A DNA stretch of 15,522 nt from an uncultured Ruminococcus sp. GTDB lineage: Bacteria > Bacillota > Clostridia > Oscillospirales > Acutalibacteraceae. The first letter of the stretch is position 1. Every line of letters begins with the position of its first letter. The stretch spans positions 1 through 15,522 of the forward strand of contig CAJOHT010000010.1 of NCBI GenBank assembly GCA_905234305.1, read 5' to 3'. The position numbers and the translations under genes are program-made. Of the stretch, positions 6,880 to 14,766 are shown piece after piece. A model generated the notes under the pieces. It saw nothing but the letters and a program-made list of their open reading frames with translations, had not been told where the DNA came from and did no database searches.

Positions 6880-7534
6880 GAAATTCAGTAAAAGCGACAG
6901 AAAATTACTTATTGTGCCGCTCGCTATGACAGCGGCGATGGTAATATTCTTAAGCGCGCTGTTCTTTCCCGTCATTTCCGATTTAACCTCTATAGGCGCT
7001 ATGTTTTTCTCGGATAAACAAGTAGATTATTCTAAATCATACGAAAACATTTTTGTTCCTACTAATAACGATTCCGATACCATAGACGCCTCAAAGGTTG
7101 AGTTCCCGACTATCAATAAGCAGTTCGGCGAACTGAAAATTGAAAAGCGCGACGTTAATACTAAGCTGTTTTTCGGCGACGCGAGCGTTCCGTTAAGAAA
7201 CGGCGTAGGTATTTACGCGGGAAGCTTTATCCCGGGTTACGGAAGGACAATCCTCGTAGCAGGTCACAACAACACCTATTTTAACGGATTGAAAAACGTT
7301 AAGAAAGGCGATATTGTTAAAATCAACACAAGCTACGGTAATTACAAATACAAAGTAACCGATACTAAAATCTACAACGCTAACAGTAAAAAGTCATATG
7401 ACTTAAGCGCTAAAGAAGAAAATCTTATAATGTACACCTGTTACCCGTTCGACCAGCTCGGTATTACGGAAAAGAGATTTTTCGTTTACGCGAAAAAAAT
7501 TTCCGGTCCGAAAATCGTCGGCCTTTATGACTAA
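6863..7534 (+). CDS. Class D sortase
   Basis: This 223-residue membrane-anchored cysteine transpeptidase has a basic N-terminus followed by a helix at about 15-37. Its catalytic domain carries His135 in LVAGHNNTYF, Cys193 in LIMYTCYPF (TLxTC-type motif, with the TCYP form frequent in class D) and Arg205 in EKRFFVYA. All three catalytic residues are present. Sortases cut a sorting motif on secreted proteins and attach them to the wall or join them together. The start is ambiguous: ATG 6863 overlaps the previous gene by 17 bases, while an in-frame TTG at 6857 is better spaced from AGGA at 6843. Middle gene of a three-gene operon. Confidence 0.88.
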   Translation: MKKKSKKFSKSDRKLLIVPLAMTAAMVIFLSALFFPVISDLTSIGAMFFSDKQVDYSKSYENIFVPTNNDSDTIDASKVEFPTINKQFGELKIEKRDVNTKLFFGDASVPLRNGVGIYAGSFIPGYGRTILVAGHNNTYFNGLKNVKKGDIVKINTSYGNYKYKVTDTKIYNANSKKSYDLSAKEENLIMYTCYPFDQLGITEKRFFVYAKKISGPKIVGLYD

Positions 7535-7546
7535 GGGGGTAGGACT

Positions 7547-8392
7547 GTGAACATAACTAAGAATCCAAAATTCAAACCCGTGATGTATACTATCCTTTCT
7601 TTTATTATGGGAATATGCATTTTAGGGTGCGCGTTACTGGCAACAGCCCGTTTTACGGTATTAAACCCCGATTTTTATATCGACAGACTGACTAAAACGG
7701 ATTATTACGCTGATTTAGGCGATGAAATAACCGAAAGTCTTGTTGATATCGGTAACGCAAGCGGAATTGACGAAAGCTTCTTCAACAACCTCGTCGATGA
7801 TGTAACGCTGAGGAAAGATGTTGAAAACTACATTACAGCTTTTTTCTCGGGCGAAAGTCTTAAGATCAACACCTCTGAATTCCAGAAAACCATAAGAACT
7901 GCGCTCGACAATTATATAAGCAGAAAAAGTATCGACCCTTCAACGGTTTCCGAAAGCAGTATCAACAACTTCGTAAAGGAAGCTACCAACATTTACGTAT
8001 CCAACGTTCAGCTTAAGTATTTCTCCCAAATACAGAAAAGCGTGCTTGGTTATATACCTAAGGTAAATATCCTGATTTTTGTAACGGCGTTAATTGCCGT
8101 AGCAATCGCGTTATTTATCTTTTTCACGAATGAATGGAAGCATATCGCCATAAGGCATATCTACTATTCAACGGCATCGGCAGGTTTGTTCCTGTTGATT
8201 ATTCCCGCTATAGTATTTTTAAGCGGGATGATCTCAAAGCTGACTGTACTTACCCGTTCCTTAAACGATATGTACACAGCTATGTTAAAGGCGGTATTTA
8301 TCGTAATACTTGTTATTGCGGTATTACTTATAGTTATAAGTGCTGCGTTATGGATTATCCATAGCAGCATGAGAAAGAAAGCATCAAGCTAG
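7547..8392 (+). CDS. Four-pass membrane protein of the sortase operon, function unknown
   Basis: This 281-residue protein starts at GTG 7547 with AGGGGGT 6 bases upstream, 12 bases after the sortase stop codon. It has one helix at about 12-34, an extracellular domain of about 135 residues (35-170) that is polar and probably helical, then three helices (about 172-194, 206-229 and 246-272) and a basic tail SSMRKKASS. It begins its outer domain with ATARFTVLNPDFYIDRL. The layout is that of an envelope accessory protein. I do not recognise a named family. Spacing and orientation argue that it works with the sortase and its partner. No terminator is visible before the next gene at 8441. Confidence 0.7.
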   Translation: MNITKNPKFKPVMYTILSFIMGICILGCALLATARFTVLNPDFYIDRLTKTDYYADLGDEITESLVDIGNASGIDESFFNNLVDDVTLRKDVENYITAFFSGESLKINTSEFQKTIRTALDNYISRKSIDPSTVSESSINNFVKEATNIYVSNVQLKYFSQIQKSVLGYIPKVNILIFVTALIAVAIALFIFFTNEWKHIAIRHIYYSTASAGLFLLIIPAIVFLSGMISKLTVLTRSLNDMYTAMLKAVFIVILVIAVLLIVISAALWIIHSSMRKKASS

Positions 8393-8440
8393 GATGATGA
8401 ACATTTTTTCATAGATAATTTCAAAGGAGGATTGATTAAA

Positions 8441-9643
8441 ATGAAAAAAATTACAAAAATCATCAGCACAGCGCTTGCCGCACTCACTGTAGTTTCTACA
8501 ATGTCTGTAGCAGCTATTTCGGTTTCTGCCGCAACACTTAAGGCACCTACAAGTGTTAAGGCTGAAAACGGCGAAAAATCTATCAAGGTTTCTTGGAAGA
8601 AAGTTAAGGGCGCCAAGAAATATAAGGTTTTCCGTGGCAAAAAGGCTATCAAAACTACAAATTCGACAAGCATCAAGGACTTCTCAGTTAAGTCAGGTAA
8701 GGCGTACACTTATAAGGTAAAGGCTTATAAGGGTAAGAAGGCTTCTAAGGCTTCTAAGGCTGTGAAGATCACAAGAATGAACTACACTCTTATCAAGAAT
8801 GTAAACAATGGCGAAGGCGTTGTAACTCTTAACTGGACTAAGAGAACAGGCGCTAACCAGTACAAGCTTTACAGAAAGACAAGCGGCAGCTATGCTCTCG
8901 TTAAGAAGACAACTGCTACTTCTTATACTGATAAGAATGTTGTTTCAGGCACAAAGTACACATACAAGATTGTTTGCTACAACACAAAGACAAAGACTAA
9001 GTCTCAGGATTGTACAGCAAAGACAATCACTTACCTTGACAAGGTAACAGGCGTATTTGCTCAGGAAGCTACAGATACTAAGTCCGTAGCTGTTAAGTGG
9101 AATGCTGTTAAGGGCGCTGCTTCTTACACAATCTACAGAATTAAGGCTGGCGAAGCTGGTTTCACAAAGCTCGCTGCTACTTCTTCAACATCTTACACAG
9201 ATACTAAGATGGCTGTTAATCCCACTGCTTATATGTACAAGGTTGTTGCTACAAAGAACGATTCCGCTTCTGTAGAGAGCGATCAGCGTCTTGCTCCTTA
9301 TCTTCCCAAGACAGATAAAGTAAATGTTTACTATCACGACGGAAGAAAGAGCGCTACAGTTGTTCTTAACCTCAAGAAGGGTGAAGAATATGCTGAGGGT
9401 AAAGCTCTCGTAGAGTTTGCAAGCGTACAGGGCTTATACAACGTTGAAGTTGTAGAGGGTGCTGACGTAGTTAAAGTTGCTGACGATGTAATCACAGCTG
9501 TTAACACAGGTAAGGCTCTTATCAAGGTAACAGTATCTGATACTCTTGCTTCTTTAATCAACGCTGTTTCTAACAAGGGCGCTTCAAACGCTTATGCTAA
9601 GGCTGCTAAGAAAGCTGTTTACGTTGAGGTTAACGTAGCATAA
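8441..9643 (+). CDS. Secreted protein with three FnIII domains and a Big_2-like C-terminus
   Basis: This 400-residue protein starts at ATG 8441 with a full AAAGGAGG 10 bases upstream. A signal peptide (about 1-31, ending VSAA) is followed by three FnIII-type modules at about 35-112, 114-197 and 200-287, each with the VxWxxVKGAxxYxxYR pattern. The C-terminal part (about 292-400) is Ig-like and contains a short helical insert (SLINAVSNKGASNAYAKA). There is no sorting signal, dockerin or membrane tail, so it should be released or held non-covalently. Codons differ from the neighbours: lysine is mostly AAG and alanine mostly GCT, suggesting high expression. A strong terminator follows at 9670. 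Such modules usually mediate adhesion or spacing, and the ligand is unknown. Confidence 0.85.
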   Translation: MKKITKIISTALAALTVVSTMSVAAISVSAATLKAPTSVKAENGEKSIKVSWKKVKGAKKYKVFRGKKAIKTTNSTSIKDFSVKSGKAYTYKVKAYKGKKASKASKAVKITRMNYTLIKNVNNGEGVVTLNWTKRTGANQYKLYRKTSGSYALVKKTTATSYTDKNVVSGTKYTYKIVCYNTKTKTKSQDCTAKTITYLDKVTGVFAQEATDTKSVAVKWNAVKGAASYTIYRIKAGEAGFTKLAATSSTSYTDTKMAVNPTAYMYKVVATKNDSASVESDQRLAPYLPKTDKVNVYYHDGRKSATVVLNLKKGEEYAEGKALVEFASVQGLYNVEVVEGADVVKVADDVITAVNTGKALIKVTVSDTLASLINAVSNKGASNAYAKAAKKAVYVEVNVA

Positions 9644-9669
9644 TCTATACTTTATTTCTAGCTAAAGTT

Positions 9670-9703
9670 ACCGACCGAGATATTTTCTCGGTCGGTTTTT
9701 TTT
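9670..9703 (+). terminator. Rho-independent terminator after the FnIII protein
   Basis: A perfect 11-bp GC-rich stem (9670-9680 with 9686-9696, loop of 5) is followed by eight Ts. It is the strongest terminator in the window, 26 bases after the stop codon. Confidence 0.93.
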
Positions 9704-9717
9704 GGTAATTACTTACA

Positions 9718-9746
9718 TTGACGTAGTATACTTAAAATGATATAAT
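9718..9746 (+). promoter_or_regulatory. Near-consensus sigma-A promoter
   Basis: TTGACG (9718-9723), a 17-base spacer and a perfect TATAAT (9741-9746). It drives the FnIII/Big protein and the asparaginase-like gene, with a leader of about 55 bases. Confidence 0.85.
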
Positions 9747-9807
9747 ATTGCAGGTAAGCCATTGCGCTTATTTTATGCCGATTAAATGATGAAAGGTATG
9801 AGTAATT

Positions 9808-10698
9808 ATGAAAACATTAAAATCTATGTCAGCGGCTTTTCTTGCCGTAATCATTTGCGCGTTAAGCGTATCGCCCTATTTCGCGGCAAAGAAGCCTGCA
9901 ACTCCCGTTTTAACGGTAAAGAATGCCGCTAACGGTATTAAAGCGTCTTGGAAAAAGGTTAAAGGCGCTACAAAATACGTACTAAAATACAAAAAGTCAA
10001 CCGCTAAAAAGTATAAGACCTCTTACAGCGGAACAAAAACCTCCTTTACCGACGATAACCTTATGCCTGGTACAAAGTACGATTTTAAGGTAAAGGCAGT
10101 AGCTAAAAAGAAATCCAGCAATTACAGCAAAAAAGCGTCGCTTGTTTTCCTTGACAAACCTACACTTGAAGCTGAAGAACTGCTCGACTTAAAGGGAATT
10201 ACCTTAACATGGAAAAAAATCAAGGGCGCTCAGGGATATCGTATTTACCGTTCGCTTAAATATAAAAATTCCTATAGCAAAATAGCGACAATTACAAAGG
10301 GTTCAACCAATTATTATCTCGACACCTCCGTAAAAGATGAAAAAAATCCGACTCAGATAAACTCCTATAAGTATTACATCAAGGCGTACTGCGATAAGAC
10401 ATCATCCGCTAAGAGTAATGTAGCTAGCGAGGTTTACGGATGGATAGATAAGAACGATTTAAGCTCGCCTCTGTATCTTACAATTAACAAAGGGCAGGTT
10501 TATGAGGATATCAATAAAAAGCTCGCCGATAACAACGTATTATACCTCTTTACATGGAAAACCTCTAAGAAGAGCGTTTGCTCCGTAAACAGTGTCGGTA
10601 TTCTCACAGGCGTATCTAAAGGTACGGCTACAATTACCGCGTCTGTTGTTTACAGGAACAAAATGACTCACGTTAAGATTATTGTAACTGTTAAATAA
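9808..10698 (+). CDS. Secreted protein with two FnIII domains and a Big_2 domain
   Basis: This 296-residue protein starts at ATG 9808, with GAAAGG about 11 bases upstream. A signal peptide (about 1-27, SPYFAA) is followed by two FnIII-type modules at about 31-113 and 117-212 (SWKKVKGATKY; TWKKIKGAQGYRIYR) and a Big_2 module at about 221-296 (WKTSKKSVCSVNSVGILTGVSKGTATI). It is a shorter, diverged relative of the 400-residue protein just upstream, but with ordinary AAA-rich codon use. No anchor motif is visible. Its stop codon overlaps the start of the asparaginase-like gene (TAATG), so the two products are made from one message and probably in fixed ratio. Confidence 0.85.
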   Translation: MKTLKSMSAAFLAVIICALSVSPYFAAKKPATPVLTVKNAANGIKASWKKVKGATKYVLKYKKSTAKKYKTSYSGTKTSFTDDNLMPGTKYDFKVKAVAKKKSSNYSKKASLVFLDKPTLEAEELLDLKGITLTWKKIKGAQGYRIYRSLKYKNSYSKIATITKGSTNYYLDTSVKDEKNPTQINSYKYYIKAYCDKTSSAKSNVASEVYGWIDKNDLSSPLYLTINKGQVYEDINKKLADNNVLYLFTWKTSKKSVCSVNSVGILTGVSKGTATITASVVYRNKMTHVKIIVTVK

Positions 10699-11582
10699 TG
10701 AAATTAGCTGTTATTTTTACGGGAGGAACGATTTCAAGCTGTCCAAGCGGCGGTTTCCTCTCCCCTTCCGAAAAAACTAAAACTACGCTTTTAGAAGCTC
10801 TCGACCAAGATATTCGCGTCGAGGGCTTTCAGCCTTTTTATATTCTTTCCGAACACCTTAACGGAATATACCTGACCGAACTTATAAAATGCGCGGGCGA
10901 GCGTCTTAGCGAGAACTATGACGGAATTATAATCACTCACGGAACCGATACCCTCCAATACAGCGCCGCCGCGCTTTCAATTGCGTTTTCCGACTCAAAA
11001 ATCCCGATAGTACTTGTTTCAAGCAATTATATTCTCTCGGATAAACGCTCCAACAGAATGTCAAATTTTAAATACGCCGCAGAGTTTATTAAACAGAAAA
11101 TCGGCGGGGTATTCGTCAGCTATAAAAACGACTCTATACCTGAAATCTATACCGCGGAGTCGCTTCTGCCCCATAACGCCTACAGCGACCGTCTGAGTGC
11201 GATAGACGGGGCGTTCGGATATTTTAATTCGGACGGAAGTTTTGTAAAACTTAAAAACCAAATAAAACATAAGGGCGCGGGTACTTTTACCCTCAGCAAA
11301 ACTTCTCCCGTACTATGGCTCAAAGCGTACGCGGGAATGAATTACCCGAAAACTGACGGTTATAAAGCTGTGCTTTTCGAAAGCTACCACAGCGGAACTC
11401 TACCTACCGACGACAGAGATTTTATTGATTTCTGTAAAAACTGCGCTGTTCCGATTTATCTCTCGGGGCTTGATGACGAAATCCGATACGAAAGCACAAA
11501 GATTTATCAACAACTAAATATAGTGGTGTTGAAAAAACAATCCCCAATATATTCATATATTTCTCTTTGGAAATCACTATAA
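10698..11582 (+). CDS. Asparaginase-like protein with apparently incomplete active site
   Basis: This 294-residue cytosolic protein has no signal peptide. It carries both signature threonine motifs of the bacterial type I/II L-asparaginase family, TGGTIS at 8-13 (nucleophile position T11) and HGTDT at 81-85 (T83 and D84), and the AAALS helix after it. The family hydrolyses asparagine to aspartate and ammonia. Two things are odd. The position of the active-site tyrosine seems to be Phe20 (GGF). The region where the catalytic lysine normally lies (about 143-180) contains no lysine. The protein is also somewhat short, with a reduced C-terminal domain. This alignment was done by eye against E. 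coli AnsA/AnsB as remembered. The start ATG 10698 overlaps the previous stop by one base. Confidence 0.75.
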   Translation: MKLAVIFTGGTISSCPSGGFLSPSEKTKTTLLEALDQDIRVEGFQPFYILSEHLNGIYLTELIKCAGERLSENYDGIIITHGTDTLQYSAAALSIAFSDSKIPIVLVSSNYILSDKRSNRMSNFKYAAEFIKQKIGGVFVSYKNDSIPEIYTAESLLPHNAYSDRLSAIDGAFGYFNSDGSFVKLKNQIKHKGAGTFTLSKTSPVLWLKAYAGMNYPKTDGYKAVLFESYHSGTLPTDDRDFIDFCKNCAVPIYLSGLDDEIRYESTKIYQQLNIVVLKKQSPIYSYISLWKSL

Positions 11583-11717
11583 TGTTACTTTTGTAATCAT
11601 ATATTTACATTAGAACGCTTGTTCGTAACAAAATATTACGGTTTTGTTTCCTATATATTCTATAAAGAATTAACCCTTACAGTTTCACCATTTTGCAATT
11701 ACATTATGCTAGAATTG

Positions 11718-11746
11718 TTGATTTTCGCGCCATAATCATTTAAAAT
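11718..11746 (+). promoter_or_regulatory. Candidate promoter of the short transcript
   Basis: TTGATT (11718-11723), a 17-base spacer and TAAAAT (11741-11746). Predicted start is near 11753, with no coding gene before the terminator at 11820-11848. Confidence 0.5.
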
Positions 11747-11752
11747 ATAATT

Positions 11753-11848
11753 GCACACAAAAGAAGTGCCAAAACATTGCTGCAATAAGTAGCATTTCAC
11801 ACAATTTCATCCAAAAAAGTGCCGCGCTCGAAGTCGCGGCATTTTTTT
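11753..11848 (+). ncRNA. Candidate small RNA or attenuated leader of about 96 nt
   Basis: The ends are set by the promoter at 11718-11746 and the terminator with T-tract ending at 11848. The sequence matches no RNA family I recognise. The motif AAGTGCC occurs twice, at 11764-11770 and 11817-11823. The second copy overlaps the left arm of the terminator stem. The first copy can pair with the terminator's right arm (GGCATTT, one G-U pair), so two alternative folds are possible. It could be an independent small RNA or an attenuator for the gene at 11926. Confidence 0.35.
11820..11848 (+). terminator. Rho-independent terminator in the intergenic region
   Basis: A 7-bp GC-rich stem (11820-11826 with 11835-11841) is followed by seven Ts, and weaker A-T pairing extends its base. 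It ends whatever transcript enters from the left. Confidence 0.8.
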
Positions 11849-11860
11849 GTCCGTTTCTCA

Positions 11861-11889
11861 TAGACAAACTCGTTTTTATATGATACAAT
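11861..11889 (+). promoter_or_regulatory. Sigma-A promoter of the cohesin-like/Big_2 gene
   Basis: TAGACA (11861-11866), a 17-base spacer ending in TGA and TACAAT (11884-11889), each box 5 of 6 to consensus. Start is near 11896, about 30 bases before ATG 11926. Confidence 0.75.
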
Positions 11890-11925
11890 TAGATTTACAG
11901 ATTTATATAACTCAGGAGGCTGCTT

Positions 11926-13077
11926 ATGAAAAAGCTATTATCCGTATTTATTTCTATTTTAATTATATGCTCCGCCGCTGTGGCTTTGCCAGCGTTCGCC
12001 GCTGAGGAAGGCTATAAAAAAGGCGACATAGTTAACCTCAGCTTTACTTGCGAGGAAATAACCCGCGCGTTTACGGGAATCGAGGGCAAAATCACCTTTG
12101 GCAAAGCTCTCAGCGTAACAAATGACAATGTTACATTTCCTCATATTGCCGGCACAATGTTTAATGCTAATGAAACAAGTATCGCTTTCAACGCGACAGA
12201 TACCGACAACAACTACGATATAACCTCCGATAAAGTTATAGTAAACGTTGCGTTTACCGTAAATGAAGCGCTCGACACTCTGCCTGTTGAGGCTCAGATT
12301 GATGACGTTTATTATCGTGACGGAAAAGAGCTTAAGACTGTTGAGGGTATTACTCTTCCCTGCAAACTTAAGTTCAATGTATATGAACCGTCTTCCCAGG
12401 AAACAACCGCTCCCGCAACTGACGCAACAGCTTCAACTACTGCTACTGACGGTACATCCTCTACTGACGTTACCTCTCCCACCGAGGCTACGGAGCAGAC
12501 TTCTTCGGGCGGAGATACAACTCCCACTAACACCGCGGCGACTTCCGAAGCAACATCTTCAACCGACGCAACTGTTCCCGCTACCGAATCTACCGAACCT
12601 TCCGAAACAACTCCCGAGGAAGATACAAAAACAACTATTACCTTAAAGAAAACTTCAGCTAAGGTATATGTTAAAAAGAGTATGACTATCGGCTACACCG
12701 TAGAGAACGGCTCGGAAAAAACTACTTTCCAATCCTCCGCTCCCAAAGTAGCTAAGGTAAACGCTAAGGGTAAAGTTACCGCTCTTAAAAAGGGTTCCGC
12801 AAAAATTGCGATCGAGAATAACGGCGTAAAGAAAGTATTTACCGTAAAAGTTATTAATCCTAAACTTAATAAAACAAAGCTCAAGCTGAAAGTCGGACAA
12901 AAATTTAAACTCAAAATTACAGGTAAAGCAGGAAAAGCCGTATTTAAATCCAGCAACAAAAAGATCGTAGTCGTCAACTCTTCGGGCAAACTTAAAGCAA
13001 AAACAAAGGGTAGTGCCTATATCGTAGTTAAGACAAACGGCAACGTTAAACTTAAGTGTAAGATTGCTGTAAAATAA
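11926..13077 (+). CDS. Secreted cohesin-like protein with Thr/Ser linker and two Big_2 domains
   Basis: This 383-residue protein starts at ATG 11926 with AGGAGG 6 bases upstream. A signal peptide (about 1-25, ending AFAA) is followed by a cohesin-like beta domain at about 28-152 (KKGDIVNLSFT, FTGIEGKITFG, VIVNVAFTV). Next come a low-complexity Thr/Ser/Ala/Glu/Pro linker at about 155-235 and two Big_2 modules at about 236-309 and 311-383 (FQSSAPKVAKVNAKGKVTALKKGSAKI; FKSSNKKIVVVNSSGKLKAKTKGSAYI). The Big_2 part is very basic, which may hold it to wall polymers (inference). There is no sorting signal or dockerin. It has its own promoter and terminator and is monocistronic. The linker resembles those of cellulosome-type and surface proteins of ruminococci. 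Confidence 0.82.
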   Translation: MKKLLSVFISILIICSAAVALPAFAAEEGYKKGDIVNLSFTCEEITRAFTGIEGKITFGKALSVTNDNVTFPHIAGTMFNANETSIAFNATDTDNNYDITSDKVIVNVAFTVNEALDTLPVEAQIDDVYYRDGKELKTVEGITLPCKLKFNVYEPSSQETTAPATDATASTTATDGTSSTDVTSPTEATEQTSSGGDTTPTNTAATSEATSSTDATVPATESTEPSETTPEEDTKTTITLKKTSAKVYVKKSMTIGYTVENGSEKTTFQSSAPKVAKVNAKGKVTALKKGSAKIAIENNGVKKVFTVKVINPKLNKTKLKLKVGQKFKLKITGKAGKAVFKSSNKKIVVVNSSGKLKAKTKGSAYIVVKTNGNVKLKCKIAVK

Positions 13078-13089
13078 TATCGTTTATAA

Positions 13090-13128
13090 AGAGCGTGGCG
13101 TAAGATAAACGTCACGCTCTGTTTTTTT
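13090..13128 (+). terminator. Rho-independent terminator after the cohesin-like/Big_2 gene
   Basis: An 11-bp GC-rich stem (13090-13100 with 13110-13120, one G-U pair, loop of 9) is followed by G and seven Ts, 12 bases after the stop codon. Confidence 0.92.
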
Positions 13129-13342
13129 GTTAGAAATATTCTAATACTGTACATTATATACAAATTTTACACGTAAACTTTGTAACACGGATTTTAAATA
13201 AATATGGTAGAATATAATTATCTATAAGGAGGCGTTTAAAATGAAAAAAACATTTAATTGTTGCGTATGTTTATTGCTGGCGTTTATTCTATGCGTTTTT
13301 CCCGTTATAAGCGCGTCAGCTGCTGAAAATACTTCGCAGGAC

Positions 13343-13828
13343 AGTGTTAAGGTATCGACTTATTTAAACGACGTTCTGCTTAATGAAACCGAAACCGACA
13401 ATTATCTTGTATTGTCTTATAAACTCACTGCGCCGTTAATGATAGAAGACGGTCAGGGTACTCTTACTTACGACTCCTCAAAGTTGAAACTCGTCAGCTT
13501 TAAACTCCCGAAAATCACATCTTCTCTTACAATAAACAAAAACCTTGAAAACTCTGCTAAATTCAACTTCACAGGTGTTGACAGCGAAACTAATTCGGGC
13601 AAAAGCAACTTTAAAAACGGCGGAGTATTTGTACAAGCCGAATTTGAAGTCGTTCAGGGTACAACGGGTTCAGCTGAAGTCAACCTGCAAATCGAAGAGC
13701 TTGACGCTCTCGAAAACAACAAGGAAACAGAGTATATTTCCAACAATACAATTACCGCGGAAGGAACTGCTGTTTTCAATTCGATGTTAACTCCGACAAT
13801 AAGCCTCGAAAAACAGAACGACGAAAAA
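13343..13828 (+). repeat. Cohesin-like repeat 1
   Basis: A 486-base unit (162 codons). Over a 39-codon core (13424-13540) it differs from repeat 2 by only 2 amino acids but by about 19 synonymous codons. Confidence 0.85.
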
Positions 13829-14320
13829 GATTTAAAGGTTTCGGCGCTTCTTAATAACAATCGACTGATCGATACCGTAGTTACCGATACACTGATTATT
13901 TCTTATAATCTTACTGCTCCCTTAATGATAGAGGATGGTCAGGGTACACTTTCTTATGATTCTTCGAAATTAAAGCTCGTCAGCTTTAAAATGCCTAAAA
14001 TAACCTCCTCGCTCACAATAAACAAAAGCCTTGATAACCAGGTTAAGTTTAATTTCACGGGTGTTGACAGCGAAACCAATTCAGGAAAAAGCAACTTCAA
14101 AAACGGCGGCGTATTTGTCGAAGCCGAATTCGAAGCTGTACAGGGAGCAAAGGGATTAACCGATATTAATCTTCAGGTAGAAGAGCTTGACGCGTTAGAG
14201 AACGGCAAAGAGGTTGAATATATCTCACATAACTCGGTTACTTCCGACGGCAAAAGCGTTTTCGAGTCTATGCTGTCCCCGACCGTAAGTCTCGAAAAGC
14301 AAACTGAGGATTCCGCAAAA
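13829..14320 (+). repeat. Cohesin-like repeat 2
   Basis: A 492-base unit, two codons longer than repeat 1 at its end (EDSAK region). Core at 13910-14026. Confidence 0.85.
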
Positions 14321-14766
14321 GAGCTTACTGTTTCTACTTTATTGAACAGCCGTATTCTAAATAAAACCGAAGTTGAGGATACAATATCCGTTTCATTGAG
14401 GACGCTCAAGGTACACTTTCCTATGATTCCTCAAAATTAAACCTCGTAAGCGTTAAAATGCCCGTAATTACCTCCTCGCTCATATTAAACAAGCTCGATA
14501 ATTCGGTCAAGTTTAATTTCACGGGTGTTGACAGTGATAAAAACTCGGGAATTTACAATTTTAAAAACGGCGCTGTATTTATTGAAGCGGTATTCCAAGC
14601 GATAGAAGGCGCTGTCGGCTCCACTGATATTAATCTTACATTAGAAGAATTAGACGCGCTGGAGAACGGTAAAGAAGTTGAATACTTTACTAACGGCGCG
14701 GCAACTACCGACGCGCAGGGCGCGGTTCTAGACAGTCTTTACAATCCGACGATCATTCTTAAAAGC
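14321..14766 (+). repeat. Cohesin-like repeat 3, with 25-base deletion
   Basis: It aligns with repeats 1 and 2 but lacks the 25 bases that encode the strand equivalent to YNLTAPLM. The rest reads in the shifted frame (EDAQGTLSYDSSKLNLVS). It is also more diverged than repeats 1 and 2 are from each other. Confidence 0.82.

Larger units (their letters stand above)
11583..11925 (+). other. Intergenic region (343 bases) with two promoters and a terminator
   Basis: The first 130 bases after the asparaginase-like gene are A/T-rich with no clear terminator. A promoter at 11718-11746 and a terminator ending at 11848 delimit a possible short transcript. A second promoter at 11861-11889 serves the next gene. 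No protein-coding reading is convincing on either strand. Confidence 0.6.

Noticed and set aside
8393..8440. Separate promoter or terminator between the sortase operon and the FnIII gene
   Set aside because: Only a 5-bp stem and no good -35/-10 pair could be found, so co-transcription remains possible and neither site is annotated.
12263..12646. Leu/Pro-rich overlapping frame inside the cohesin-like/Big_2 gene
   Set aside because: It is an out-of-frame reading of the Thr/Ser linker with no ribosome binding site.
13241..14766. CRISPR or tandem DNA repeat array
   Set aside because: The periodicity of about 486 bases is protein-level repetition with diverged DNA, not short identical repeats with spacers.
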